NCBI RefSeq assembly: GCF_958295425.1
Contig: NC_081134.1
Coordinates: forward strand, 731,001-795,000
Source of the DNA: Solea solea
Lineage: Eukaryota; Chordata; Actinopteri; Pleuronectiformes; Soleidae
Length of the DNA: 64,000 nt
Direction: 5' to 3'
This document shows, in pieces, positions 35,396-49,289 of the stretch (position 1 is the first letter of the stretch; every line of letters starts with the position of its first letter). Under the pieces are notes generated by a model, which was not told the DNA's origin, searched no databases, and was given only the letters and a program-made list of their open reading frames with translations. Both the position numbers and the translations under genes were made by a program.

Positions 35396-38300
35396 GATGG
35401 GAAATCACTGCTTTTCTTTATAGACTTTAGTTCAGGAGAGAACATATGAGAAGAATCCAAAAGTGTGGCTTCAGAAAATCAATAATCATGATGTTTTCTT
35501 TGTGTCTGCTCTTTATCTTTAGACATGGTTACCTTTACCTGCCACTGCCACTTCAGTGTGAAGAGCTGAGATTCTCGTGGGTCAACCACCATCAGTGTTT
35601 TGGTGGAAGACATAAATATGAGAATGTGCTGAAGAATCAGTTAACAACCTCTCAGCGCAGTCCAGCCGGGTTTAGTTTAGTTGAGTAATAAACAGTGAGG
35701 TGAGACAGGGAGGACAGCCAATCAGGCGCCTTCCTCTGCCAGCTGATTAGGTGTTGCTGCCTCATTAATCACAAACAACAGCTTTGGTGCACAGTAATTA
35801 ATTAATCTATTTTAATCAAATCAAAACAAGGTCCTATTGTTTGGAGAGGAGTGATGGCAGAAATCACAGGGCTTCAGTGTGAGACCTGTCTTGGAACGCT
35901 CTAATTGAGATATTGGCAGAGTCTGACTGAAGCAGATGGGTTGAAAAGGAGTAAGAGACGACCGGTGCCAAATGGAGTGGGCTGACTCACTTCTTCATTA
36001 ACACATTTCCGCTAACAGGGAAGTTAGGCCTGAGTGGCAGTGCTAACCACAGCTTACTAATGTACTCTAATCCAGCTCTGCGTCTCTGAGTCCAGCATGT
36101 TTCATACTTCAGGTTCATCCAGTGAAAAGGACTTGGCAGCTCCAAAAATACACCAAGGTGTGTGAGCATGTGTCGAGTCCATCACAGGACAAACACACAC
36201 ACACACACACACACTGACTGTGTGTGTGTTGTTTATCAGCTGCACAACTGCTGCTTCGATGCCTTTGACGTGGGAAAGTTACAGCATGCAAATTTAGACG
36301 AGTTTATTCAAAGAAATGTAATACACTACTTATAACTATGTTTGTTTGAGTGTATACTTTCTTTAAAATTAATTTCTTTAAAGTTACAAACAATCTCCAA
36401 ACACAAGAAAAAAGATAAGTATCAATGAATGCAAAACCAGCGGGACATCGTTTTGTTTTTCCCAAAGTAGCTTATCGTTGTCTACATGGAAGCACAAGGG
36501 GGGCGTTTTGAGACTTTCCCACTCTGGGACCTGTTCTTCAGCTCTTGGTTTTAGCCCATAAAATAGTTTTCATATTTTAATTTAAAATTTTAAATATTTA
36601 ATAATTGCATATGCACTTCAAGCCTCGCTTTACAGAAGCAGACATTCAGATGCAGAAGCTCACAAGCTCAGCTCTTTTCTGAGTGGCTGCAAAATGCCCC
36701 AAAGCACTGGCCACTTCCATTCACCTGCATGTTAATCAAACACTGAAGCACCATGAGGTGGGCGGGGTTTGTGTTTTATAGTTTGGTTTATTTTTGTGGT
36801 GTGAGAACAGTCAGATCTATTATAAACCTCGTCTATGATATTAGCAGTCAGATTCTGATAAATGATAGACGTGTCTTGACGCTCCGAGACGTTCAACGCT
36901 CCTCTCTCCCACAATCCGCTTTATGAATGTTTTTTTTTTCTATGCTGTTTTTTTTCTTGGCTTTTCATTAATATTCAATTTTCTTTGAAAGTACACACAC
37001 ACACACGTGTCATTTATAGCAGACGTGCAGCAGCAGAGAGGGAGAGAGAGAGCGAGCGTGGGGGAGATGGTGCTTCTGGCTCATGTGTGATTTTGACCAT
37101 CACGGCTGTTCAGGGCAATTTGCTGTGCTTCTGCCTCCAGAGTGACCCACGAGTACGAGTCAGTCAACAGTGACTATGATGAGAGCGAGCACATGGTTGA
37201 GAAAAGAGTCCTAAAAAAAGCTTGAATACATAAAACCAGTTTCCCTTTAATAACTTTTATTAATAAAGCATTCAATTGATACATGTTTTCATAGTTTTTA
37301 TAAGATAGACTCTCCCTATAAGTGTGTGTGTGTGTGTGTGTGTGTGATAGGTTTCCCTCCCCTCCAATAAGACCTTTATCTTCCTCTTAAAATTGCACAT
37401 AGACCCGTTCTCTGTGAAAGCAGTGGAAATGGCCTTAATGGCTGTCCTGTGATGTATTTACCAGATATGCAAATATGACATTTCTCCTCTGTGATTGCTC
37501 TTCAATCGTCTCTCTCTCTCTCTCTGTCTCTCTCTCGCTGTCTCTCTCTCTGTCTCTGTCTCTCTCTCTCTCTCTGTGTTCAGCTGTTCAGAACGTGTGG
37601 ATTTAAAACATCTGCCTGGTAAAAGTTTTTCTTTAACCTGCTCTTTTACTAACACACCCAGATTTTTAAAGGAGGAATTAGTTTACAATAAATTAATAAA
37701 CTGAACAAATGGAAGGATATAAAACATAATTAATAAATAATTATTAATTAAATAAAACTTCAAGAAAGAAAATTGTCTCATAATAATCTTGTAATGACAA
37801 CAGTGCATGACTAACTACTTTCATCCACACTTTTCATACACACAAATGATGCTTTATGGAATGTGCAGATATAATGGAAACTCATCTATTTTTGTCTTTT
37901 TGGACGTGTGTCTGTTTGTGTGAGGGAACCAGAGACATGGACGCATTTACACTGGAAACTGCAGGAAAATAAAGATATTAGCCCTTTAACAAAAGGCTCA
38001 CGTTCACACATGTAATGTTTGCTTTACTTTACCGTCAGACAGCATTTTCACTGGAAACTGAAGTTTGTAAACACCAAAGTCTCTTGAGAAAATCAGTGTC
38101 TTCAGCTTGTGGTGACACTGCTGCCTCACTCTGTACCTTTGTGTCGTTTGTGCCTATAGAATTATTGTACGTCAAAAGACGAGCAAGTAACTGTCAACAA
38201 ATCTGTGATCTGATGTTTCCTTGACAATAATCAACAGATAATCCTCAGCTGACACCATGATGTTAACCTTCATGTCAAAGACTAGTCAGTTAAACGACAG

Positions 38301-40039
38301 TTAATCATTTAACACTGTAAAATAGTATTTGAATGGGGTTAGAATCTGTCACTTATAGTGTGATCGGTGTCAGGATTTAATATTAAACTATTGTAGACTA
38401 AAGTGTATTCACAGAGCACTCTGGGACTGTTGGCAGTCATCTTGGATAGTTTGGGGTTTGGTGTTTTGACGAGTGGGGCAGGCATCGAGCCACCAGCCGC
38501 TCCATTAGTGGACTCACTCCAGTGTTTTTTGTGTTGTTTTGTGTGTGAGTGTGGAGCAGCAGTGTGTTACTTTCAGAGAGCCGAACATAAGTAAGATGTT
38601 AATTTCCTGCCAGAGATTTCAAGAGCACCATGTTGACGTGGCACACGCTGACCTCCAGCCGCTCTGGTTTCATAGAGGCGAATAAACAAATACAAGGTTT
38701 AACTGAGCCGCCTTTACAGGGAGCTCACTGACTCCACCCCCCCACACACACACACACCCACCCTCCTTTTTCACGTTTTCTTTCTTCCATTTTGTGAAAT
38801 GTCAGCTCTCCTCTGCTCGCTGTTTATCTAACCATCTAATTCCTGTCACAAAGAGAGAGAGGCAGAGAGAAAGACAGACGGGTTATCAGTCTCACTGTTT
38901 TTTATAGAGCAGTAATGGAGGGGTTGGCCTTTTTGGGGCTTTGAACAATGTACTGAAAGCACCGTGTCATTTCTCACTCTGTGACTTTTAGGAGGTTATG
39001 ATGGATAGTTCGCCGCCTGCCGCCTTTTCCACATTAAACTGAGAACGGTATCGCTCAAAGTGGGCCTGTAATGCACAAATAACCGGCAGCCATTTTAGAA
39101 TAAATGCACAGCTGTGGCAGCGGGATGCGGCAGACCTTTGGGTGAACCCCAAATGGAGCCTTCTGTCTGCGATTTAGCCGCTGCCTGTGATATGTCATAT
39201 ATATATATATACATACATACATAAAGCCTCTGCTACTGAAAGCTGTTTGTTGGGAGGTGGAGGAGAGAAGAGTCTCACAAAGTGTTACACTGATAGTGTT
39301 GGTGGTGTTTTCACTCGTCCACATTCAGTCCAGTCAGTTTTCTCTCGCTCTCTTTCAGAAACAATGTTTTTACAGATTTATTAACTCGCCAGTGAATTTG
39401 GAAGGAGTTGTGTTTGTACTTGTCTGTTTGTCCATCTGTCTTTTTTTCTGTGTTTTTATATCAAAAAAGTTACCAACAGATTTGGTTGATGTTTGGTGGA
39501 CAGAGCTCTCGGTGCAAAGATCAGTTTATTCACATTTGGTCTGAAGCCAGATCTGGGATGGCTGCCATTTTTTATCCTTCTTTTAACCAATATTCTCAAC
39601 ATGTTGTGTTTCTGGATACTTGTCAGGATTTCTCTCTCTGAACTTTCGTTAACACAAAACAGTCAATTTGTTCACAGGGAAACTGAAGAATCCGTGGAAA
39701 TGTACAGAACTACAACGTTGTATTTTGAGGACAACTGAATCTCCTGTGTCTAAAAAAGAGAGAGGGTGTTCCCATTGTTTCACCATTAGACCGGCGTTTG
39801 AAAACCACTCACTCTTTTACACCAATGTCTGTTTAGAAAAATCTGCTGGTTTATACCGGCTCGTTTTCTACGTTTCTGTAACGTACACAAACATGATGAG
39901 AAAATGATCTTTAATGATAGAGGCAGCAGTGGACTCCTCTGTGCCATGATGTAAAAACTGTGAGTGGTTTACACAATAACACAAACTTAAGTTTTGATCA
40001 AGATAATCATCAAACATATTTAATATAACATATTTAAGG

Positions 40040-40465
40040 ACTCTTCCACCGCACACTTGACCATCACCCTCAACAACAGGAACCTGGGCGTGACGACCAT
40101 CTCTCCCTCACCGCCAACATTGCTGCAACAGCTGGATCTTGCAGATACGTGTTGCACAACATCAGGAGGATACGACCTCTTCTAACCCAGAAGGCGGCAC
40201 AGGTTCTGGTCCAGACTTGTGTCATCTCACACTTGGACTACTGCACCTCCCTCCTGGCCGGTCTCCCTGCCATTCGACCTCTGCAGCTCTCCAGAATGCA
40301 GCAGGTCGACGGGTCTTCAACGCTCCCTTCACTGGCTTCCTGTAGCTGCTCGCGTCCGCTTCAAGACTCGAGTGCTGGCATTCCATGCTACAAATCCAGA
40401 CTACGTCCAGGACATGATCAAACCCTGGATAAAAGCTTCTGCTAAATGACTAAATGAATGTAATG
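40040..40465 (+). mobile_element. L2-type LINE remnant with internal deletion
   Basis: The translation gives RNLGVT, then VLHNIRRIRPLLTQKAAQVL and VQTCVISHLDYCTSLLAGLP, AIRPLQLSRMQQ, and in a shifted frame SLHWLPVAARVRFKTRVLAF. It ends with gcttctgctaaatgactaaa, the typical fish L2 3' tail. Between RVLAF and the tail most of the C-terminal region is absent, so the copy is deleted and frameshifted. Confidence 0.85.
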
Positions 40466-42063
40466 TGCTATTTGTAAGACCTCACAGATGTAAGCAGGTG
40501 TTTGTTTTATTTGTTAAGTGGCTAAAATCAGTTTTTCCTTATGTCCCTGCTGGCAGCCATGTTTTCAAAAGACCTGAATCATCCGTTTAAAGTTTAAATG
40601 TTAAATTTGTAGAGTAGAGTGTGTATTTTTAGTGGAAAAATGTAAACACAGTGTTTGTTTGTGCTGAAGATGTTTTCCATCAGCCAGGAATATGTATTTA
40701 AATACAGAGTGTATGAAAATAAAACTTCACACTGTGATCTAGCTCACAGCTTTGGCTCGCTGAGACATCGGAGATGGAGGGGCATGCTGAATCAAGTCAC
40801 CAAGGAAGCCTTTAACATAACATTTGCTGGAGTTGAATAAGAAAGTGTTTCCCACTGCACACACACACACTTATCCTTCCCCTGCAGGCACTGAGAAGAA
40901 GGTTCAGAAGTGACTTTAACAAAACAAAAAGATGCAGGACTGGATCTGGGGGAAAGCGTTGCTTGGAGTTATTGCAGCGTTTTCTTGTTTTGTTTTCACA
41001 TTTTTTGTAACTGCTAAAATGTGAAGTTCTATATATTTGAATAATAAACATTCCTCATTTTAACAAGAAAAGCAGTTTGCTATGGTGTGACCTCTTGGTC
41101 TTGGGTGAAGTGTTTCTTTTAAACATGAGGAGCTTTCCCTAATTTGACTTGTGGATAAACTGCTTCTTCTCTGGTGGTCCAAGGTCAAGATCATTGTGAT
41201 CTCAATGACCCTTGACCCCATTCTGACCTGGTGTGAACGTGGTCTTTGGGAACAGAAACAACACACCGTCATTTGCATGATGTGTCCTTCTTCTGAAAAT
41301 GGCCGCTGTCAAGCAAAACTACCAGAAAGTGAGTGAGGGAGGGTTTGTGTATATACAGGGAATAATTCTTTGTGTACTAGCTCTATGTTGCTATTGTCTC
41401 CATCTGTATTGACATGAGACAAATAAAATGGTTGACGTGGATCACGTGGATCATGGATCACGAGCTGAAGATGCTGAGGTTTTTGTTGGGAGTGACCAGG
41501 ATGAACAGGATTAGATTGAACAGTTTGGATCTCAACATTAAGATGGTTTGGTCATGTGCACATCATACAATCACATGGTTTATCTCTATTTTCTGTCATG
41601 TTGATATTTTTCAGTAATTCTTCTATTTTTTACGCTGTTTTACCAAGACTTTTGTTTACAGACCCTGCAAATAGCCCAGTTGTGGACAAATAATTAGTGA
41701 CATCATCGATGGTCTTACACCTGTAAGTACTCTCGACACCATGCGATAACATGTTACTGTCCCTTACTTTTTCCCCTACATTTATGCAGGTTGTCCATCG
41801 TAACGTGATATGTCAACAAAGGCCTCAGGTCAGTCACAGCGTCCTCAAACATGTTTTTTTACTCCTGAACATTCTGTCAGGTCAACATGACCATGGGCAA
41901 TAAATCTGTTTTGACAGCAACATGATTTCCTATGAACTGGAGGACAATCTTCAATTCACATATGTGTGTTAAAGCTGCAGTGTAGCAAGGTAAGGGTGTA
42001 AGTTTCATCTGCAGGTTTGTCAAACATGCATGTTCAGCTCCTCTCATCAGATTAACACAGACA

Positions 42064-42095
42064 GGCAGACAGACAGACAGACAGACAGACAGACG
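42064..42095. repeat. (CAGA)n microsatellite
   Basis: About 8 tetranucleotide units. Confidence 0.95.
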
Positions 42096-45000
42096 ACCTG
42101 TCTCTCCAGCTCTGAGACCCTCTGTTAACAGTGACACATGATTTATTGCATTTATTATATTAAACGTGCTGGTGAGACTAGTTCTGACGACACAGAAGAA
42201 CCCGGCACTGAGTGAACTGAGAGGTGAGTTTATGTACTGGGTTGATTGGTGATCAGAGGCAGCTGAGTGCAACAGGTGGGGAGGGGCTGGACTAATGAGC
42301 AGGGAGGGGCTGGCAGGCAGGTGAGGAGAAGGAGGGGCTGATGAGCTGAGGTGACTGAGAGAGAAGATCATGACAATTATTATTAAACTTATTAAACTCA
42401 TGTTCCTACTCTCTGCATGCACCCTCATATCACTGGCACTAGGTGATATAATGACATCAAAGGCATGAGTTTGATTATTTAACTCATAAATTGTTGAGAT
42501 TTTACTCACATTAATGTTTGAGAAATGAAAGACAGGGTCCATGTGGTGAGCTGGAGCTGCTGTAACTTCACAGAAACGATAACATGTGACGACAGTTAGA
42601 GATATTTAAAAAATCCTTAAAGTCATACAATTACAATGAAATTTATTATAAGCAGAGAAAAACAGTCAAGGAAAAATGGAATAATAACCATTCAATCTTC
42701 CACAAGGGATTTGTTTTTTCCCCAATCTCCTCCCCCTTCTGTTTTTCATTAAAACCATTAATTAAGAATTGCTAAAGTGAATAACTGATTGTGTTTCTGA
42801 ATTATTTGTGCTCATTAGAAACTCCAATAAAGACATAATTAGCAAGGTGCATGGTTTTTTGGTTAATTTAATAGCTTATGAAATAAATAAAAAAGTGTTA
42901 TATTATAATGTTGCTGTTTTAAAAAACTCTTGTTTAAATGCTGTGAGACTTTTCTGTCTAATTTACGGTTTTATGTTTAGTTTTCAGCTTTGAACATAGA
43001 TCTGCTGTGGTCTCCATTAGTGGGTGGATACTGACTCTGATCACTGCGGCTTAACAGGCATCAGTGGGCTGCAGTGTGGATGCAACGTGACAAGCTATGA
43101 TGTGAGCTGCCTGCTGGGTGATTGATACGTTATCCAGGCTACATGGAAGGAAATTGCTCGTGTCCGTCTCATTTTCACTCATTGATCCATCTGACGGCTG
43201 CAGGGAGGAAAGGAGGGAAGGAAGGAAAGGAGGTGAGAGAGAGAGAAAGCAACTGTTGATGCTGCCTTGCTGGACGCAGGTGGAACCCCGTGGCGTTCTA
43301 GAACGTTACCATGACTCAGAAACCACCTCAGCTCAGGCTGGACGGTCCCTGCATTCAGGGAACACTCAGCACCACACATTATACTCCAGGCTTGATGAGA
43401 AATAACTCAATATTATCAATTCAAATAATAGTAAACAATCAGTACCACAAGAGGTGTGACGACCCTATTAAAACTGCAATATTTATGAGTATTATTCTTT
43501 ATTTTTCAAGAAAATGTATCACCTCGCTGGTGAAAATGTACATATTTTATAGGTTTATAAGATAAGGGTTATATTCGGGCTGGAAATATGGTCCATGGTT
43601 TACAAGTGGCCCCATCCTTGTGCTTCCCATGAGGGATCAGTGTTACTGAAATCATGTTACCTGCATAATGTGTCCACTTCAAGCCCATGTCCACTTAGTA
43701 CCAAGGTAGCCTGGAAATGGTGGGTGTGGGCTTAAAGTGGGCAAACACAGGTGGCGCCATCATGGAAACCACATACAAATCCACTGACTGGGCATGCTGG
43801 TTGGCTAATGGATAAAACTATAAAAAAAAATAAAAAATAAAATCTTCAGACTAAGTTTCATCCAGATCTGATCCAGATTACGGATTTGGTGTGAATGTAA
43901 TGTAACATGCTTCAGTCCCATTAACAGATTAGGATGAATGTTGTCATACTTGTGTAAGATTGTAAGTTTGATCCAGATCCAGAAAGTCTTGTGGATCTAG
44001 AAGATCAAAATATAAAAATGACAAAGTCTTTAAGCCTTGGCAGAGGTTTTGTTCTCTCTGGTTAATTGTGTACAGGTCAGTCTATGATTCGTGTGTTTTA
44101 AGTTCCTTTGCAGTGTAGGTAGTTGTTGCTGCAGATGCGTTTGGGGATCTACAGCTAATATGAACTCACTCTGAACTGTTGTGTGATTATTTAAACTAGT
44201 GCAGAACCCGTTCACTATGTGCTTTTCTGTGTGTTTGAATGGTCGCTGACGGACAGACGTTCCTTGCATTTATTATCCAAACAGGCACCTGTCAAGTGAA
44301 CCATGTGACAGATGTGTTATTAACAGACAGATGAAGGGAATGTCTGCGCTCTGCATGTTTGTGTGTGTGTGTGTGTGTATTTCCCCCCTGAGATCACTCC
44401 ATTTACATTATGCTGAAAGGTTATAATGGAATTATTGATTGATGACACACACACACACACACTTTAAATATGGCATCTGCATCTTGTATCACTGAATAGT
44501 AAATTGACTTCAGTGCTTCTCTACTCATAATGAAAAGTCAACCATTACACCACGAGTCAGACATTCACACACATTATTTACAGTAGGTGGGTTGTCAATA
44601 GTGCACATACAAAATGGAATGGAAATATACTTAAAGTGCAATGGAAGTATATGAAGTGAATAAAGAATGACAACATCTGCACTGGAAACATGGTGGAAAC
44701 AGTGAATCACAGGAAGATGAACTGAACATTCCTCTATGTGCAAGAATCTGCAGCAAAGAAAGTTCATCATGGATCAACAGCTGCTGGACTTCTGTGCCAC
44801 GTCTCTTTGTGTCTTTCATGTAAGATGGAAATGCAATAAAAAAAAAAATGCCAAGAAAGTGGGCTGAAATCTGAGTGAGTGAGAGAGAGAGAGAGAGAGA
44901 GACAGTGTCTCCATGTCCCCCTCGCTGTCCACCATCCACCTCATTCTCCTCCTTTAGTGTCTGTTCATTATTCTTTTACGTGGATCAGACAGGTGATGCA

Positions 45001-45140
45001 ACCAAACCAGGGAGTTGTGATGGAAATGAGTATTTGTATGAACACTAATCTGAATATTGAGAAGCTAGTGAGACAAGCCTCTCAAGAGCTCACACCGAGA
45101 GAAAGACGACAGAGCGACAGCTTCTGAGTTTATAAAAGGG

Positions 45141-45202
45141 CATGGGACAGCCTGGAACTGCCTGGGACAGCCTGGAACAGCCTGGAACTGCCTGGAACAG
45201 CC
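45141..45202. repeat. 10-bp tandem array (cctggaacag type)
   Basis: Six consecutive 10-mers alternating among cctgggacag, cctggaacag and cctggaactg. Confidence 0.9.
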
Positions 45203-46138
45203 ATCCTCTTGCTGGCTGGACAAATTGGAAAAAGACAGTGGCTGGTGTTTGACCAGAGAGGCAGTAAACACATTATGAAGATTTGCACCAGGATCAGCAA
45301 ATAACATTAGATACCCATGTGCACTGACTTTCACCTGAAAAAAAGGTAAAAAGCTGTGGACTGAGAGAACCCACTCTACCTCCTCATCCACAACCATCAG
45401 TGTCTTCTTTTTGAGTTTTAGTCATATTAGATAAGTGAGACGATTGTTCTTATGGTCGAAGCAAGGGAAGGATTTTTGTGTTCAATGCCCCAAAGCGTCT
45501 GGCAGATCGGCGCGGTGTGGCATCAGGAAGCCAGTTTCATTACTCACACAGCTTTACATGGGATGTTAAACTCGCCCACCTCATTTGTCTGAGCTCGTGC
45601 CGTCTCCCTAAAGCTCCCCTGTAGAACACTGGATGCAATATTTTGTGGCAGAATCTCTCAGACTATTAGGCACCCAGACGCACCTCAGGGAGTTCTCTCT
45701 CTCTCTCTCTCTCTCTGACCATCCTCCTTTGTCTGTCTTTCTCCCTCTCAATCTCTCTCCAGATACAACAGCTGTTGTCTTCTCCCACACACACACACAC
45801 ACACACACACTATGACTTACGACTGCGTCAGCGACGGTGACCCTGCCTTTGCTTTATTCTGCTCACTTCAGCAGCTTCAGAAGAAAAATCAAAGCGACGC
45901 ATGTGTAATGGCAACACATGAAGGAGGGCAAAAATAAGTCAGGAGGGGATGCAGGCCACTTATGCCCCGCCCACATGTAGCTGGGTATTATTAAAAACTT
46001 ACTCCAACTTCCACCTCGTCAACGCAGACACACAATCTGACGTCAGTTCTGGGCCAAACCAGAACCAACCTCCGGTTTTGTGATTGTTCTGTTCACAAAA
46101 GAGAGATTTTTCAGAAGGGTTTCAGTGTGTTGTCCTGT

Positions 46139-46292
46139 AGAGAGTTATTTTCGTTAATTTTTTTTTATTATTTTTTTTTTATAATATAATAATATTAAAA
46201 AAAAGAAAAGGAGAGAGTTATTTTCGTTTATTTTTTTATTATTATTTTTTTTATAATATAATAATGTATAAAAAAAAGAGAGAGTTATTTTC
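46139..46292. repeat. Tandem duplication of a ~72-bp T/A-rich unit
   Basis: Two copies beginning agagagttattttcgtt and containing a long T run and ataatataataat, followed by the start of a third copy (agagagttattttct). Confidence 0.85.
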
Positions 46293-46620
46293 TAAAACGA
46301 GGCATTCATTGCCACGTATTGTGAACGGTGAATTGTGTTTATATTCACGTAAGGATTTTCTAACTGAAACTAAAGCTAATGACAACATGAACATTTGTGA
46401 TGATCTGTAATGGAGAAAGGTCAGTTCATGATTAGTTAAAGCTAAATAAACGTGCTTTTTTCAATTCATCACTTTCGTAAAATAAAGAAATCCAACGTGC
46501 ATGAAGTCAACAAATAGATATTAAGTCAATTCTTCCGAGAGTTAAGGTTTCCGTGGGCTAAAAACTATTTTCAGAAATTAAAATACATAGTAAGTCAATA
46601 ACTGTGATGCAGGTGAAACT

Positions 46621-46660
46621 CATATATATATATATATATATATACGTATATATATATATG

Positions 46661-46692
<32 letters not shown>

Positions 46693-46707
46693 CGTATATA
46701 TATACAT
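46621..46707. repeat. (AT)n tract with cg and gt interruptions
   Basis: Alternating TA with acgt and catg-type interruptions, nearly palindromic throughout. Confidence 0.95.
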
Positions 46708-47129
46708 ATATATGTATACTGCAGTGATGGTGTTGTGGTAAAGGACAATTGTCTTTCTTTCTATTCATCTCTGCGTGGATGTTGTACCCCATGCTATTGC
46801 AGCAAATTTGAATTAATGTGACTCTAAGTGTTATAGAAAAGTTACAGGTCTGACAGAAAGATTGTTGTTGTGACGTTTGTGTAAAAGTTACCAGGGTGTA
46901 AGTGGAATGAATGTCAGTCTAAAAGGAGCTGAGGAGTCACAGCAAGGATGCTAGGCAACACTTGTTGTCAAGCATTTCCACCAGCGGTCACCAAGAACTG
47001 TATTCATGGACTTTTTTTGTCTTAACGACTGTGAATCTCACACCTATAGAGAACAGTGCTGCTATATCAAAAACTTTATTTCTGACAGTATTTTAACAAA
47101 GAAGTCAACTTTATATCTTTATTGCTTTT

Positions 47130-47330
47130 TCATTCATTCATTCATTCATTGTCGACCACTTTATTCTCCACACGAGGGTTGCAGGGCTGCTGGAGCCAAA
47201 CCCAGCTGACATAGGGCAAACGTCAGGGTACACCCTGGACAGATGACACGCAGACTCCATGCAGAAAGGTCCTCGTACAGACCAGGTCACAAACCCAAGG
47301 TTGTAAACCTTCATGTCACCCCAGGATTGA
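47130..47330 (+). repeat. Dispersed repeat family A, copy 3
   Basis: cattcattcattcattgtcg, cctccacacgagg in the form tctccacacgagggttgcag, then ggagccaaacccagctgaca and gtacaccctggacag, with the same order as the other copies. The middle is deleted. Confidence 0.7.
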
Positions 47331-49289
47331 AAGGAATAATTCATAAATCTGCTGTTTAAACAGTCATAGTTTAGACAGTTAATCTACGAGCAGATCGTTT
47401 GCAACATGCTCCAGAAAATGTTTGGAATATTCAGTCTGGACGTTAAAAACAATTTTCCGTTCATGTTCTGGATCAGACACACAGAGATGCGTCTCCAGGT
47501 AAGTTCAGGTCAATAAATCTGTGGTGAAAAAAGTAATCAAAGATTCTTCTTCTAATAATTTGTGGCAGACTGTACACCAGGAAGTGCAATAGTGCCCCCC
47601 ACAGTTTGAAGCTCTCTGTAACATTTTGATGTTCTTCACTAATTTTTCACTAAAGTTCTATATCCAAAGTTCAATCGTTCGATAAAGATTATTATAAATC
47701 AAATGAGAAGTTGCCTCGTTTTCTCATAGACAAACACCAATGGAGTTGCCTCCTGAAGTACATTCAGTAGAAAGCATGTTTCATTTACTTCACACTTTGC
47801 CTTCAGTCTCTAGATCAGCAGACTACGTCCACTTTTCTGTACAGTCTTGACTTCTCTAGTCTGAGTACGGACGCCTGACCCAAACCCGTTGATTCCTTAA
47901 AGTAAAATCTTTCAAATTCAGGGCAAGTCTCATGAATTTACAGAATGACTGTAGATTCCAAACAAACAGGTGTTTGTGGAGGAGTCAGCGTTTGTCTGGC
48001 AGCCACAGCCGTACATGTGTTCACTGGGCGGGTTAACGATCATGAAGGAACAGGTCGTTGCTCAGTGCTACAGACTGGAGCTCTGTGGCTGCACATGCTT
48101 GTGTGACTAACTCCACCCTCAGTCATGAGAGACTTTGCTTGTTAGAAATAAACTGTGACTCAAGTTTCCAGCAGATCATTGCTCACTAGGCAGCAGAAAT
48201 GTCCTCAGACTCAAGTTTTCTGAACATTACACCGAGAAAGTCGTATGACACGGAATATGACTGAACTTTTAAAAGGCTGATGGTGTTATATCTACAGAAA
48301 TGAATTAGAATTGCACTCAAAACAACTGTCTTGACCAGTGGACGAAAACAATAGGAATGACAGTTGTTTTATCTTGATTTTTCATTAAGATCCATTGTTA
48401 GTGTCAAAGGTTCAATGAGCCCTACAGTGAAAAGTCTGATCTCCAAGGTAGAAAATAACTGCTGTTTTATTTCTATGAACATTTCATAACATTTCTGGTT
48501 AGTTTTCATGTGTCAACAACAGGTGGAGTCTGATAGAGAAAGTGTGTCTGCTCTTTCTATTACGGTTTCTCTTGTAGGTAAATGCAGAATTCAGTATTTA
48601 ACAACTAAGGCAACAACAACAAGTGCATTAAACTGCTGCATTATTTAAGTAAGATTTTTTTCATCTACCCTTTGGTTTCAAAGTCTTCCTCCATCCACTC
48701 ATCTTCTGAATCCTTTCCTTTCTTTGGCTCTCCATCCTTTCTATCCTTCTCTCTCCCATCCTTCGGTCTCTTTCAGTTTCCATATTTAACCTCCCTTCAT
48801 TTTCCTTTAACCAACGTCCTTTTAACTTTTTATCTTCCCACATTTCCACTCTTGCTCCCGCTGTCTTCATGATCTCTTTCTGTCCGTCTTCCTCTCTGTC
48901 CCCTCGACTTCTCACTCTCCATCTTTCTTTATATATTTGGTCTGATCTTTGGTCTGAAGAAAATCACCTTCCGTGTCACACCAGCATGTGCATACTGATC
49001 ATTTCAATCTAAAAATGCCATTTTCAAATGAAAACGTAGCGCTGTGTATGTCGTGTTGCACGTCCTTTGTAATTGTCACGTGGTCCCTCTTCTTCCTCAC
49101 TTTACCAAAACATCCTCTCTCCATAAGGTCTTGATTCAAAGTGGTCCCCACAAAGATAGAAGTACATTTACACTCACACGACAAACACAAATCAATGTCA
49201 GTGACCTCTAATCATGTCCTCAAACCTTCAGGGACAGGAACTTCATAAACTAATGGATAAATTGCCTCGTTTATTTCCCCCTCCTCTTC

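Larger units (their letters stand above)
30713..40039. other. Upstream flank, no gene recognised
   Basis: AT-rich non-coding DNA with an (AC)n at 35360-35393, a (GT)n at 37321-37346, CT-rich DNA at 37508-37575, a G-quadruplex-capable array at 32377-32402 and family C copy 3. Candidate conserved stretches are 32680-32870 and 37370-37490. A segment near 31840-31990 (ggttcggttctgtttggtgc) may be a DNA-transposon remnant. Confidence 0.65.
40466..47129. other. Upstream flank, no gene recognised
   Basis: Contains a (CAGA)n at 42064-42095, a probable dispersed repeat at about 43860-44070 (tttcatccagatctgatcca ... gccttggcagaggttttgtt), a 10-bp tandem array at 45141-45202, several short GA, CT and AC runs, AT-rich tandem duplications at 46139-46292 and an (AT)n tract. 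A 221-codon frame at 41877-42542 (minus) has no recognisable domain. Confidence 0.65.

Noticed and set aside
41877..42542. 221-codon open frame on the minus strand
   Set aside because: No domain, biased composition over a CAGA microsatellite and a repetitive GGGGCTG-type segment; most likely chance.
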